DNA of 64,000 nucleotides from NCBI RefSeq assembly GCF_002150785.1, contig NZ_MTAZ01000045.1, positions 1 to 64,000 on the forward strand. The letters run 5' to 3'. Position 1 is the first letter of the stretch; each line of letters begins with the position of its first letter. Made by a program: the position numbers and the translations under genes. The notes under the pieces were generated by a model. The model made no database searches, was not told the DNA's origin, and was given only the letters and a program-made list of their open reading frames with translations. Source of the DNA: Arenibacter amylolyticus (GTDB lineage Bacteria > Bacteroidota > Bacteroidia > Flavobacteriales > Flavobacteriaceae). Shown in pieces: positions 52,510 through 61,683 of the stretch.

Positions 52510-54033
52510 TTACTCAATCGGCTGATCCAATATTGCCAAACAGGTTTCCAGGCCTTCTAGAAAGTTACCCAATCTCAGGTTTTCGTTGGGAGCATGTATA
52601 TTGTTATCCGGATTGGGAATACGGATTGATACTGCCGGAATACCCAGTGTTTTAATAAAAGGAGCAATGGGCTGGGAGCCGCCCGTAGTCCTCATAGTGA
52701 CATAATCCGTTCCATATATTCTACTCAAGGCCTTATTTAGCATTACACCAACAGGACTTTCAAAATCCGTTCTGTATGCATTAGATCCCAGCTTATAGGT
52801 AAACGAGGCTAGTTTTTTAAAGTTTTGCCGTTCCAATTCTGTAGGGATAGCATCCACTAAGTGATACCCCTGTTGCTGAATGTGATTTTTTAAGAGTTCC
52901 ATTAATCGATTTCCATCCGATTCGGGAACCAAACGCATATCGAACTCCACAATTACCTCTGAGGGAATTACGGTGCGGACCGCATTACCTACCCATGCAG
53001 CTCTAAGTCCCCTAATGTTGAGGGAGGGATACTGCAAGGATTCCTGATAACTATTCCCTACTGCATCTGCGATAGCGATTCCCAAAGTTTGCATAATACT
53101 GTCCTTGTTTTCTGGAAGGCTGTTCAGTAGTTGTTTTTCTTTGTCGCTAAGGGTGATGCCGTCATAGAATCCCGGTAGGGTAACCTTACCGTCCTCATCC
53201 TTTAAGCTGCCCAAGAGTTTTGCGGTATCAAATACGGGATTGGGGGCAAAATTACCGTATTGACCACTGTGTAGGTCGTATCTAGGGCCAAAGACCCTTA
53301 AGGTGGCCGTGGCAATACCCCTCGCACCATAAGTGAGGGTAGGGAGGTTAGATAGGTGTCTGGTGCCATCCATAATCAATACCATCTCTGCTTTTAATAA
53401 TTCCTTGTTGTCCTCTACCGCTTTAGGAAGTTGGGGAGAACCCATTTCCTCCTGAAAGTCCATAATCACTTTTATATTATAAGCAGGAGTGATTTTTTTA
53501 AACTGCATTATTTGCAGGGCAGAAATAAAGGCCATGGCAGGACCTTTGGAATCGGAGGCCGATCTTGCAAAAATGCGCCAATCCAGGTCTAAAGAATCGA
53601 GCTTTGTGGGGAAGGCTATGGTTTCCCATAGGTTTAAACCGACGTTCTTTTTTAGCACCGGAACAAAAGGATTTGGTTGGAGCCATTTGGTGGTATCTAC
53701 GGGTTGGCCATCGATCTGTAGATAAAACAATACAGTTTTAGCTTCCTGGTGAAATATTCGCTCTGCAAATAGCAGTGGTGCCCCGCTAGTAGTAATTCTT
53801 TGGGTGTTGAATTTTAAGCCGGTAAAAACCGAATCGCACCATACTAAGTTGTTTTCTATCTGGTCTGGAAAATGGCCGTCATTCGGAATCTGGAGAAATT
53901 GCCTAAGAGACTGAAGCGCCTCAGGGAATTTCTCATTGGCAAGATGGGTGATGTCGTTTTTGGACAGGGATTGCCCATTTAAAGAAGAAAAAATTAGGAG
54001 TAGGATAACTAGGCCAGTAAATTTTCTTTTCAT
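52510..54033 (-). CDS. Exported M20-family metallohydrolase with an altered metal ligand
   Basis: A 507-residue protein with signal peptide (1-20, ending LNGQ). It follows the M20/M25 dipeptidase plan, with a dimerisation domain between about 225 and 385. Conserved parts are SASDSKGP, EEMGS, GPRYDLHSGQYGN, TGGSQP and the final NIHAPNE. The usual GHxD motif that supplies the first metal His reads LQIDGQPVD, so that His is replaced by Gln. Activity may still be possible with one metal or altered geometry. The 5' neighbour gap, 54034-54614, separates it from a divergent TonB receptor gene. Confidence 0.8.
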   Translation of the reverse strand: MKRKFTGLVILLLIFSSLNGQSLSKNDITHLANEKFPEALQSLRQFLQIPNDGHFPDQIENNLVWCDSVFTGLKFNTQRITTSGAPLLFAERIFHQEAKTVLFYLQIDGQPVDTTKWLQPNPFVPVLKKNVGLNLWETIAFPTKLDSLDLDWRIFARSASDSKGPAMAFISALQIMQFKKITPAYNIKVIMDFQEEMGSPQLPKAVEDNKELLKAEMVLIMDGTRHLSNLPTLTYGARGIATATLRVFGPRYDLHSGQYGNFAPNPVFDTAKLLGSLKDEDGKVTLPGFYDGITLSDKEKQLLNSLPENKDSIMQTLGIAIADAVGNSYQESLQYPSLNIRGLRAAWVGNAVRTVIPSEVIVEFDMRLVPESDGNRLMELLKNHIQQQGYHLVDAIPTELERQNFKKLASFTYKLGSNAYRTDFESPVGVMLNKALSRIYGTDYVTMRTTGGSQPIAPFIKTLGIPAVSIRIPNPDNNIHAPNENLRLGNFLEGLETCLAILDQPIE

Positions 54034-54614
54034 ATCGATGTCGGTTGGTTTATTCCTATTCTTGTAATGCTTAGATCCCGCTCCCTAATTTGTCTGCTTT
54101 CTCCGTGAACTTGCGCATGTTTTAGATCATAATATATGTGGTAGGATGAAACACATCAGCATAACTAACTCAAATAGCATTACAAGTTAAGTACAAAATC
54201 TAAGTTTTGGACCATGACAAAAAAGAAAAAACAATGGTACTGTTTTGAAGCGCCAAGCAGGCGCCTTTGCTTCTCAATGGACCTTCTAGGTCTTGTTTAG
54301 ATATAACAAACTAAGATGCTTAAGTGGAGGTGTTAAAGGATAGCACTCAAAATTCCTGCATGTCTTGAAAATAGAATAAGTGGTTTGTAGTAAGTGGATC
54401 AGGCTAATAATTTTTAACTTTAATATTTCCAGTGGTACAAGCTGTTCACTTTCATCGGTTTTTATTGTCCGGAACAGATGTGAACGTAATTTTGTGCAAG
54501 CTGTGTTGTTTACATTCCCATTTATGTCGTTTACAGAAAATTGTTAATGGGGTTAACTTAAAAGTTGCAACTTAGGTTTACGCACAAACTGTAGGACACC
54601 TTAACAATCAGAAT
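54034..54614. other. 581-nt divergent intergenic region
   Basis: It lies between the divergent M20 and TonB-receptor genes and must hold both promoters. I see a GC-rich hairpin GCGCC-aagca-GGCGC around 54253-54267 and the 8-mer CAAGCTGT twice (near 54438 and 54497). No coding frame is supported. Confidence 0.4.
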
Positions 54615-56996
54615 ATGAAATACTATTGCATTCAATTATTATCTTTTTTCTTTTTGTCACTTAATTCCCAGGTATCATTTGCCCAAGAAAACACCTATAC
54701 CATTACCGGAAAGGTGGTGGAAGAGGTCAGTGGACAGCCCATTGCCTTTGCTACCGTAATGGTAGCGGAAGTAGAGAGCAAAAAACCAATAGCAGGTACT
54801 ACCACCTCGGATGATGGAAGGTTCCAATTAAAGACGGAGGCTTCCGATTTTTATATAGAAGTTAGTTTCCTTGGCTTTCAGAACAAGATTTTTGCTAAAC
54901 CGCTTGGGCAAGCCCGAAAGATCGATTTAGGTACCATTGCCCTCTCCGAGAATGCCGAACAATTACGGGAGGTAGTAGTACAAGGTGAAATTTCGCGCAC
55001 CGAATTTAAGTTGGACAAACGGGTGTTTAATGTGGGGAAAGATCTAAGTACCACTGGTGCCAGTGCCTTAGAAGTACTGAATAATGTCCCTTCGGTAAAC
55101 GTCAATATAGAGGGACAGGTAAGTTTACGCGGTAGCCAGGGTGTTCAAATTTTGATTAATGGGAAGCCGTCTATTATCGCAAGTGAACAGGGAAATGCCC
55201 TAGGTACTATTACAGCTGATATGATAGATAGGATAGAGGTGATTACCAATCCGTCTGCAAAATACGATGCCGAGGGTACGTCGGGAATTATCAATATCGT
55301 TATTAAAAAGGAAGATCGAAAAGGGCTAAATGGCTCTATTTCTGTAAATACAGGTGCTCCCAATACCCATAGCGTGGGGGTAAGTCTAAATAGGCGGACG
55401 GAAAAATTCAATCTTTTCAGTCAGTTAGGAGTTGGCATTCGCGAATTGCCTAATGATATTGAAACTAGAAATGTGGATTTGACCAATAATCGCACCATCC
55501 TTAGCAAGGGTACCGAATATCGGAATGAAACCTATTACAATATTGTTTTGGGAACGGATTACCACATCAATGAAACCAATGTACTTACGCTTTCCGGAAA
55601 TTTTGCAATGGAAATAGAGGAGCAACCATCGTCCACGGCCTTTGCAGCCATTGCTCCTAATGGGGATACGAGTGCCGAATGGGAAAGGAACGAGGTCACC
55701 GAGGCCAAAAACCCGAAATTGCAGTACGAATTGCAGTATAAGAAAGATTTTAAGGGGGATGAAGACCATACCTTGCTCTTTAGTGCCTTGGGTAATTTTT
55801 TTGGGAAGGACCAATCCTCCGAATTTGTAAACACCACTATTGCTGGAGATAATAATGATGCAACCCAACAAACGAGAACCGATTTTAAAGAAGCGGTATT
55901 TACGTATAAGTTAGACTACACCAATCCGTTTACGGACCAATGGACCTTGGAAACCGGCGCGCAATATGTTCTGAACGATGTGAGCAATGATTATGAGGTA
56001 AATAACTTAGTGAATGGTGTCTTTGAGAACGATCCTGGCCTGACCAATATTTTTGAGTACAATCAAAAAGTCTTAGGGCTCTATGGTACTGCCTCCTACG
56101 AAGGAGAAAAATGGGGTATAAAAGCAGGGCTACGCTTAGAACAAACAGATCTAAGCACCTTATTGGCAACATCCGGAGAAGCTAATGACCAGGATTACAC
56201 CAACTTTTTCCCAAGTGTGCATACTTCCTATAAGTTTAACGAGAGGATTTCTTTGCAAGCAGGGTATTCCAAACGTATTTACAGGCCTAGATTATGGGAT
56301 TTAAATCCCTTTTTTAACATTCGCAATAACTATAGCATCCGCCAAGGGAATCCGGATCTTTTGCCAGAATTTACAGATTCCTATGAGATTACCAGTATTT
56401 ATATTTTGGGTAAGACCTCGTTAAATCTTGGCATCTACAGACGCTATACAACCGATGTTATAGAACGCGTATCTACCTTTGAGAATAATATCAGTACCTA
56501 TAGACCAGAGAACATTGGAACCAACCAATCCAATGGGATTGAGTTTAATTCCAAATATAGTCCCGTAAAATGGTTTACTCTTACGGGCGACTTTAATTAT
56601 AGTCAGTTTAAGCGGGAGGGCATGTTTGAAGACGCAGTGTTCGATTTTAAAGGAGATCAGTGGTCTGCCAAATTAATGGCAAAGTTGAAACTGCCAGAGG
56701 ATATCGATCTGGAAATGACCGGTAATTATGAATCTAGTTACCAAACTGTTCAAAGTACTATAAACGATAATCTGTATATGGATTTAGGGCTAAGAAAAAG
56801 TATGTTTAAAGGCAAGGCGGTACTCAGCCTAAGTATACGGGATGTGTTTGAGTCTAGGATAGATGAGAGCCAGATTGCCCAGGCAGATTTTGAAATTTAT
56901 AATACGCGACAAAGAGGCCGATTTGTTTCCTTCGGATTTAGTTATGGTTTTGGAAAAGGGGAGGCCATGGAATATTCCGGTCAAAGAAGACGGTAA
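54615..56996 (+). CDS. TonB-dependent outer-membrane receptor (OMP_b-brl_3 type)
   Basis: A 793-residue outer-membrane protein: signal peptide (ending VSFAQ near residue 23), carboxypeptidase-regulatory-like domain (ITGKVVEEVSGQPIAFATVMV, about 27-115), plug (about 120-235, with GTSGIINIVIKKED) and beta-barrel to the end (FVSFGFSYGFGKG, then a basic tail). It is a second member of the same family as the 41537-43939 product but divergent in sequence. The next gene, 78 nt downstream, encodes a dienelactone-hydrolase-type enzyme and may be co-transcribed. Confidence 0.9.
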   Translation: MKYYCIQLLSFFFLSLNSQVSFAQENTYTITGKVVEEVSGQPIAFATVMVAEVESKKPIAGTTTSDDGRFQLKTEASDFYIEVSFLGFQNKIFAKPLGQARKIDLGTIALSENAEQLREVVVQGEISRTEFKLDKRVFNVGKDLSTTGASALEVLNNVPSVNVNIEGQVSLRGSQGVQILINGKPSIIASEQGNALGTITADMIDRIEVITNPSAKYDAEGTSGIINIVIKKEDRKGLNGSISVNTGAPNTHSVGVSLNRRTEKFNLFSQLGVGIRELPNDIETRNVDLTNNRTILSKGTEYRNETYYNIVLGTDYHINETNVLTLSGNFAMEIEEQPSSTAFAAIAPNGDTSAEWERNEVTEAKNPKLQYELQYKKDFKGDEDHTLLFSALGNFFGKDQSSEFVNTTIAGDNNDATQQTRTDFKEAVFTYKLDYTNPFTDQWTLETGAQYVLNDVSNDYEVNNLVNGVFENDPGLTNIFEYNQKVLGLYGTASYEGEKWGIKAGLRLEQTDLSTLLATSGEANDQDYTNFFPSVHTSYKFNERISLQAGYSKRIYRPRLWDLNPFFNIRNNYSIRQGNPDLLPEFTDSYEITSIYILGKTSLNLGIYRRYTTDVIERVSTFENNISTYRPENIGTNQSNGIEFNSKYSPVKWFTLTGDFNYSQFKREGMFEDAVFDFKGDQWSAKLMAKLKLPEDIDLEMTGNYESSYQTVQSTINDNLYMDLGLRKSMFKGKAVLSLSIRDVFESRIDESQIAQADFEIYNTRQRGRFVSFGFSYGFGKGEAMEYSGQRRR

Positions 56997-57074
56997 TGCA
57001 CGTTCATAAGAGGGAAACCTTCCTAAGGGTAGTGCAACAAATTTTAGATTAACCCATACTTACATCTTGGAAAA

Positions 57075-57959
57075 ATGAAAAAAATCACAAAGGAAGACAT
57101 TAAACAAGAAGTGTTTGATCTCTATGACGATTATGCCCATAACCGGGTCAATAGAAGGTTGTTTATGGATAAGCTTGCTACCTATGCAGTAGGTGGACTC
57201 ACGGTTGGTTCGTTGCTTAGCTTTATATCGCCCGATTATGTGAAGAAAATTCAGATTAAACAGGAGGATCCTAGGTTAAAATCGGAGTACATTACCTATA
57301 ATTCCCCAAAAGGAGGAGGGGAGATGAAGGCTTTATTATCCAAGCCTGCCGAAACTAAAGGAAAAATATCTGGAATTGTGGTGGTGCATGAGAACCGTGG
57401 CCTAAATCCCCATATAGAGGATGTAGGACGAAGGGCAGCCCTTGAGGGCTTTATTTCTCTTGCTCCGGATGCCCTTACTCCCTTGGGAGGTTACCCTGGG
57501 AATGACGATGAGGGACGCGAGCTACAACAGAAAAGGGATAGGGAAGAGATGCTTCAAGATTTTATAGCCGCTTTTCACTATCTAAAATCACACCCGGATT
57601 GTAATGGAAAAGTAGGGGTGGTAGGCTTTTGTTTTGGGGGTTGGATTTCCAATATGATGGCCGTGAGGCTCCCAGATCTAGCTGCAGCCGTACCCTTTTA
57701 CGGAGGACAGCCAACGGAAGATATTGAAAAGATAGAAGCACCCTTACTGCTTCAATTCGCGGAATTGGATAAACGTGTAAATGCAGGATGGCCCGCCTAT
57801 GAGTCGGCCTTAAAAAAACATAATAAAGAATACACCGCGTATATCTACCCTAAAGTAAACCACGGATTTCATAATGACACTACCCCAAGGTATGATAGGG
57901 ATGCGGCTGAACTCGCATGGAGTAGGACCATTGAGTTTTTTCGTGATAAGTTATCATGA
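57075..57959 (+). CDS. Dienelactone hydrolase family protein (YghX-like)
   Basis: A 294-residue alpha/beta hydrolase. A hydrophobic segment with [26 protein letters not shown] (about 27-52) resembles a signal or Tat-like leader (RRLFMDK). The catalytic triad is visible as Cys in VGFCFGG, Asp in the FAELD region and His in VNHGFHND. Family members hydrolyse cyclic esters; the true substrate is unknown. Position after a TonB receptor gene suggests a shared transport-degradation role, an inference. Confidence 0.85.
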   Translation: MKKITKEDIKQEVFDLYDDYAHNRVNRRLFMDKLATYAVGGLTVGSLLSFISPDYVKKIQIKQEDPRLKSEYITYNSPKGGGEMKALLSKPAETKGKISGIVVVHENRGLNPHIEDVGRRAALEGFISLAPDALTPLGGYPGNDDEGRELQQKRDREEMLQDFIAAFHYLKSHPDCNGKVGVVGFCFGGWISNMMAVRLPDLAAAVPFYGGQPTEDIEKIEAPLLLQFAELDKRVNAGWPAYESALKKHNKEYTAYIYPKVNHGFHNDTTPRYDRDAAELAWSRTIEFFRDKLS

Positions 57960-58209
57960 CACATAGTGCCTATCATCTTTCTTACCTAGGCTGCGGGTTA
58001 TCCTAGCAATTTTGATTTATTGATGTTGAATGATCCAATGTTTTGGTATTTGTAAAATGAAGTCAGTTCCTAGTTGGGGAGTAGGAAAACTTGGGTCGAA
58101 CATTGAGAAGTTCCATAATCATTAAAACGGGTGATATCCTGATCAACTGGGGCTGTTTGTTTAAACTGGATTGGTTTTTATCGATGTAGTCCGAGGGTGA
58201 CGCGCGAAC

Positions 58210-58253
58210 TACCGGTTAAGGCAGGCTTGCCTACCGGTTAAGGTAGGCATAGA
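58210..58253. repeat. Tandem palindromic repeat preceding the radC fragment
   Basis: TACCGGTTAAGG occurs at 58210 and 58232, giving two 22-nt units; GCCTACC and GGTAGGC around the second also pair in a 7-bp hairpin. The TTGCCT..CCGG core recalls the repeat inside the GH20 gene (37838-37942). It abuts the start of the radC fragment. Confidence 0.55.
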
Positions 58254-58258
58254 CCGGC

Positions 58259-58528
58259 ATGGTAAACGTTCACCATCTAACCTCAGGAACCGATAGTGGC
58301 TGTCTGATCTCGGTAAAAGATGTGCTCAGACAGGCAGTCCTGATTAAAACACATAGCATAATACTTGTCCATAATCATCCCTCTGGGAACCTAAATCCCT
58401 CGGAAGCTGATAAGCAAATATCAACCAAATTGAAGAATGCTTCCAAGCTATTGGATATTCCCACGCTGGATAGTATTATCATAACCAGGGAAGGGTATTA
58501 CTCCTTTGCGGATGAAGGGCTTTTATAG
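58259..58528 (+). pseudogene. N-terminally truncated RadC/JAB-domain gene
   Basis: The 89 residues match only the C-terminal half of a RadC-type JAB protein. The metal motif HNHPSGNLNPSEAD is intact and the ending YYSFADEGLL is typical. The upstream portion with the catalytic Glu strand is missing; a palindromic repeat lies exactly where it should be. Such radC-like genes usually travel on integrative elements. An intrinsic terminator follows at 58515-58540. Confidence 0.75.
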
Positions 58529-58540
58529 GCCCTTTTTTTT
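58515..58540 (+). terminator. Intrinsic terminator after the radC fragment
   Basis: AAGGGC (58515-58520) and GCCCTT (58529-58534) form a 6-bp stem followed by a T-run to 58540; it overlaps the last codons of the fragment. Confidence 0.7.
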
Positions 58541-59010
58541 GATTGTTTATACTCTTACTGTATTCGAAAATGGACTGCACTAATTTCCCAGATGCTTTAC
58601 CTTCCGTTGGAGAAACTCAAAGGCTGGTAAATAAAATAGTTTCAATAACCACTCTGACCTTTCCGGGTTCGCCGTTTAATCATATAATTTTTCACCCAAA
58701 ACCGTGGAAATATCCTTCCAATCCAACTTTTAGGGATAGGAATAAATTTAAAGAAGATGCTATTATCCTTTAAAAAAGAGCAAGGAGACACGACGAGACA
58801 AGGTAAAAATAATTAAGATTTAAAAAAGGGGGTAGCGGAACTGTGATTATTTCCTAGTAAAATCGACCAACAATTGGCTATTAAAACAACCTAAATTAGC
58901 TCAAATTGAGACAGTTTTTCGTGGAAGAAGGATAAGGTTGTAAAGATATATGTCGTTGGATATTAGGTGATAATGAGGGAAAAATGTTTTACCTATGTTT
59001 TACCCAATAA
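58541..59010. other. Non-coding scar between the radC fragment and tRNA-Met
   Basis: No intact gene is supported. It holds GACACGACGAGACA near 58786-58799, similar to the repeats upstream of the integrase at 3667-3723, and a direct repeat ATGTTTTACC at about 58985 and 58996. Its position immediately past the 3' end of a tRNA gene fits a decayed element insertion site. Confidence 0.4.
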
Positions 59011-59040
59011 AAAAACCCAGAAGATGAATCTCCTGGGTTC
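59011..59040 (-). terminator. Terminator of the tRNA-Met gene
   Basis: On the minus strand AACCCAG and CTGGGTT form a 7-bp stem (59034-59040 with 59015-59021) followed by a T-run (59016-59011), 15 nt past the tRNA 3' end. Confidence 0.8.
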
Positions 59041-59054
59041 CCCGTGTTTACTAG

Positions 59055-59128
59055 TAGCGAGATCGGGAGTTGAACCCGAGACCTCCGGGTTATGAATCCG
59101 ACGCTCTAACCGACTGAGCTACCTCGCC
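59055..59128 (-). tRNA. tRNA-Met (CAT anticodon, elongator type)
   Basis: A 74-nt cloverleaf. The acceptor stem is GGCGAGG with TCTCGCT, the D arm is GCTC/GAGC and the T arm is TCGGG-TTCAACT-CCCGA. The anticodon loop is TTCATAA, with CAT complementary to 59092-59094; the CCA end is not encoded. The G-U pair at position 1-72 and an elongator-type body argue against an initiator tRNA. CAT could also mark a lysidine-modified Ile tRNA, less likely here. The promoter lies at 59150-59180. Confidence 0.93.
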
Positions 59129-59149
59129 ATTTGTATTTCAAAACGGCTG

Positions 59150-59180
59150 CAAATATATAGTTTAATTTCTATTCTTTCAA
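59150..59180 (-). promoter_or_regulatory. Promoter of tRNA-Met (TTG-N20-TATATTTG)
   Basis: Minus strand TTG (59180-59178), 20 nt, then TATATTTG (59157-59150), a full match to the Bacteroidota promoter form. It lies about 21 nt upstream of the tRNA 5' end. Confidence 0.75.
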
Positions 59181-59268
59181 AATAAGATTAGAAAAAAATT
59201 AATATTCTTCTTTTATTTTTTAATCCTATATAAATATATATATTGACAACCATAAATATACGATTGGA

Positions 59269-59652
59269 ATGAACGATAAAGTTAAATTTGAAGTTGAATT
59301 TGTTATACAGTCCTCGCCACAGTTACTGTATCAATATATATCCACTCCTTCCGGACTTTCAGAGTGGTTTGCCGATAATGTGAACTCCAGAGGAGAAAAG
59401 TTTTATTTTATCTGGGACGGCTCGGAAGAAGAGGCAAGAATGCTAAAACGGAAAAGTGACGAATTCGTCAAGTTTACCTGGGTCGCAGAAGAAGATGATA
59501 GCTTTTTTGAAATGCGCATTATTGTGGATGAGATTACTAAGGATGTGTCTCTCTTCATTACGGATTTTGCAGAAGAGGACGAGGTGGCCGAATCTAAAAT
59601 GCTATGGGAGAATCAGGTGTCTAGCCTTAAACAAGTTTTGGGGTCTACCTAG
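59269..59652 (+). CDS. START-like domain protein
   Basis: A 127-residue soluble protein of the START/SRPBCC fold as found in Bacteroidota: it begins KVKFEVEFVIQSSPQLLYQYISTPSGLSEWFADNV and closes with a helix MLWENQVSSLKQVLG. Such proteins bind hydrophobic ligands or act as co-chaperones; the function here is unknown. It is placed next to a class IV aminotransferase gene, with a hairpin terminator between them. Codon use resembles the core genes around it. Confidence 0.85.
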   Translation: MNDKVKFEVEFVIQSSPQLLYQYISTPSGLSEWFADNVNSRGEKFYFIWDGSEEEARMLKRKSDEFVKFTWVAEEDDSFFEMRIIVDEITKDVSLFITDFAEEDEVAESKMLWENQVSSLKQVLGST

Positions 59653-59671
59653 GCCTTTAACGAAATAAATG

Positions 59672-59704
59672 TATCTTTGGCCTTGATTTTTCAAGGCTTT
59701 TTTT
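59672..59704 (+). terminator. Terminator fused to a -7 element and abutting the next start codon
   Basis: GCCTTGA (59680-59686) and TCAAGGC (59691-59697) form a 7-bp stem with T7 at 59698-59704, and the aminotransferase ATG follows at once. TATCTTTG at 59672-59679 matches TAnnTTTG and would start a transcript inside the hairpin, giving a leader of about 20 nt. The same bases may thus end one transcript and begin another. Confidence 0.65.
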
Positions 59705-60550
59705 ATGATCAATTTTAATGGAGATCTACTTTCCGACGATTCATTTTTTCTAAATCACGAAAATAGGGGACTTCGCTATGGCGACTCTCTTTTTGAGACC
59801 TTACGGGTGGTGAATGGCAAACTGTTCTTTTGGGAAGACCACTACCTAAGGCTTATGGCCTCTATGCGTATCCTGCGAATGGAAATCCCTATGAGCTTTA
59901 CCATGGAGTATTTGGAAGAACAGATCATGGCTACCGTCACGGCAAATTCCTTGGAAAATGGCCCAGCGCGAGTGCGATTCACCGTTTTTAGAAATAATGG
60001 CGGACTCTATTTACCGGATACCAATGATATTTCCTTCCTAATGGAGGCCATAGCATTGGAAGCTCCCTTCTTTGTGCTTAACAAAGATGCCTATGAAGTG
60101 GAAATTTTTAAAGACTTTTATGTCAACCCAGATATGTTGTCTACCCTTAAGAGCAACAACAAGCTTATTAACGTGCTAGGTAGCGTTTTTGCGAAGGAAA
60201 ACGGTTATCAGAACTGCCTCCTTGTAAACAATGAGAAGCGGGTAGTAGAGGCTCTTAATGGGAACCTCTTTTTGGTGAAGGGAAATCATATTAAAACTGC
60301 CCCCTTAAAAGACGGCTGTTTAAACGGAATTATCCGTAAAAAACTAATTGGAATCTTAGAAGCTTTGGAGCAATACGTATTCGAGGAAACCCATATTTCC
60401 CCTTTCGAGCTTCAAAAGGCAGATGAATTGTTTATCACCAACGCCATTGTTGGGATACAACCTATTAGTAAGTATCGGAAAAAGACGTATGATACCACTG
60501 TGGCACAAGACCTTGTTGGTAAATTAAACGCCGCAGCAAGACTTAACTAG
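59705..60550 (+). CDS. Class IV aminotransferase (PabC/branched-chain type)
   Basis: A 281-residue PLP enzyme. Fold-type IV motifs are visible: the N-terminal FNHENRGLRYGDSLFETLR-type strand, Lys in STLKSNNKL as PLP-binding candidate, Glu in RVVEALNGNLF, and the C-terminal DELFITNAIVGIQPI. Whether it is 4-amino-4-deoxychorismate lyase (PabC) or a branched-chain aminotransferase is not settled, though the length and neighbourhood favour the PabC side. The ATG immediately follows a terminator T-run. It converges with yqgE with 10 nt between stop codons. Confidence 0.88.
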   Translation: MINFNGDLLSDDSFFLNHENRGLRYGDSLFETLRVVNGKLFFWEDHYLRLMASMRILRMEIPMSFTMEYLEEQIMATVTANSLENGPARVRFTVFRNNGGLYLPDTNDISFLMEAIALEAPFFVLNKDAYEVEIFKDFYVNPDMLSTLKSNNKLINVLGSVFAKENGYQNCLLVNNEKRVVEALNGNLFLVKGNHIKTAPLKDGCLNGIIRKKLIGILEALEQYVFEETHISPFELQKADELFITNAIVGIQPISKYRKKTYDTTVAQDLVGKLNAAARLN

Positions 60551-60560
60551 GGTAGAAGAA

Positions 60561-61121
60561 TTAATTTAAATTGGGGTTTTCGGGAGAATTGGACCAAATG
60601 AGGTAGTTGCCGCCTAACTCCAACATCTTTTCTCTCCAAAATGCATCAGCAGATTTCTGAATGATATTGCAATGGTAAATATTGTTGGCCACAATCCAAG
60701 ATTTGGAGTGGAGCTCCTCTTCTAATTGTAGTGAAGACCAGCCAGAATAACCCAAAAAGAAACGGATGTCGTTTTCAGTGATAATGCGATTGTTAATCAG
60801 ATCTATAATACAGCTGAAATCGCCACCCCAAAATATACCATCCGCAATTTCAATACTATTCTCTATCAAATCGGGTACCTTATGGATAAAATAAAGGTTG
60901 TCCTGCTCTACGGGGCCACCATTGTATACCGGAAAGGAAGCTTCTATTTCTGTGACTAGGTCGTTTATGTTGTGATTTAGGGGTTTGTTGAGAATAAATC
61001 CAACGGAACCCTCGCCATTATGTTCGGCAAGTAATACTATGGACCTGTGAAAGGAAACATCGCCGGAAAGTGTCGGTTCAGCGATAAGAAGTTTACCTTT
61101 TTTTGGTTTTTCCGCGATCAT
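60561..61121 (-). CDS. yqgE: YqgE/AlgH family protein
   Basis: A 186-residue cytosolic protein matching the YqgE/AlgH family: KPKKGKLLIAEPTLSGDVSFHRSIVLLAEHN at the start, then GSVGFILNKPLN, GGPVEQDNLYFIH and RFFLGYSGWSSLQLEEEL. The biochemical role is unknown, though AlgH-type genes are linked to alginate and stress regulation in other bacteria. It is downstream of the HU gene and separated by a terminator. Confidence 0.95.
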   Translation of the reverse strand: MIAEKPKKGKLLIAEPTLSGDVSFHRSIVLLAEHNGEGSVGFILNKPLNHNINDLVTEIEASFPVYNGGPVEQDNLYFIHKVPDLIENSIEIADGIFWGGDFSCIIDLINNRIITENDIRFFLGYSGWSSLQLEEELHSKSWIVANNIYHCNIIQKSADAFWREKMLELGGNYLIWSNSPENPNLN

Positions 61122-61180
61122 AACATAGGGTTCTATATTCCTAAAGTACTATATTTAACTAAATTTGGAAAGTTTTTCGC

Positions 61181-61211
61181 AAAAAAAAACACTTCCACAC
61201 GGAAGTGTTTT
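61181..61211 (-). terminator. Terminator of the HU gene
   Basis: AAAACACTTCC (61186-61196) and GGAAGTGTTTT (61201-61211) form a perfect 11-bp stem with a 4-nt loop. On the minus strand the A-run at 61181-61189 becomes the T-run. Confidence 0.9.
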
Positions 61212-61232
61212 ATACGTATGCTGAAAAAATGA

Positions 61233-61505
61233 TTAGTTAACAGACTGACTTAAATCAGATCCCGCTTTAAACTTAACAACATTTTTTGCTGCGATTTGAA
61301 TTGTTTTACCAGTAGATGGGTTTCTACCTTCCCTAGCATTTCTTTTGGAAACAGACCAAGATCCGAAACCTACTAAAGATACTCTATCTCCTTTTTTTAG
61401 AGAGCTTTCAACATTTCCTAAAAAAGATTCCAAAGCTTTCTTTGCTGCTGCTTTTGTAATGCCAGCATCAGCTGCCATTGCATCTATTAATTCTGTTTTG
61501 TTCAT
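61233..61505 (-). CDS. hup: DNA-binding protein HU
   Basis: A 90-residue HU protein of standard length, beginning NKTELIDAMAADAGITKAAAKKAL and containing GFGSWSVSKRNAREGRNPSTGKTI, the arm and body region that grips DNA, ending VKFKAGSDLSQSVN. It dimerises to bend and compact DNA. A consensus promoter and a terminator flank it, so it is a monocistronic, probably highly expressed unit. Confidence 0.97.
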   Translation of the reverse strand: MNKTELIDAMAADAGITKAAAKKALESFLGNVESSLKKGDRVSLVGFGSWSVSKRNAREGRNPSTGKTIQIAAKNVVKFKAGSDLSQSVN

Positions 61506-61550
61506 AATTTCGATTAATTAATTGTTATTATTTATATTTTAATACTCCAA

Positions 61551-61580
61551 CAAAATTATACGGATTTGCCAGTAACGCAA
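61551..61580 (-). promoter_or_regulatory. Promoter of the HU gene (TTG-N19-TAATTTTG)
   Basis: Minus strand TTG (61580-61578), 19 nt and TAATTTTG (61558-61551): a perfect fit to the Bacteroidota consensus, 46 nt upstream of the start codon. Confidence 0.8.
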
Positions 61581-61683
61581 GTAAAACATAGGGAAATCGC
61601 TAATTTTGTTGATAACTTCGGGACATTGTTAATAAAGTAGGAGGATTTTTACGGTTCTCGCTGGCGTCAATGTACATGGGGGT

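Noticed and set aside
58543-58773. Open frame of 76 codons after the radC fragment
   Set aside because: It starts at a TTG within the terminator region, has no recognisable domain, and its composition is unlike a folded protein. It is treated as non-coding scar.
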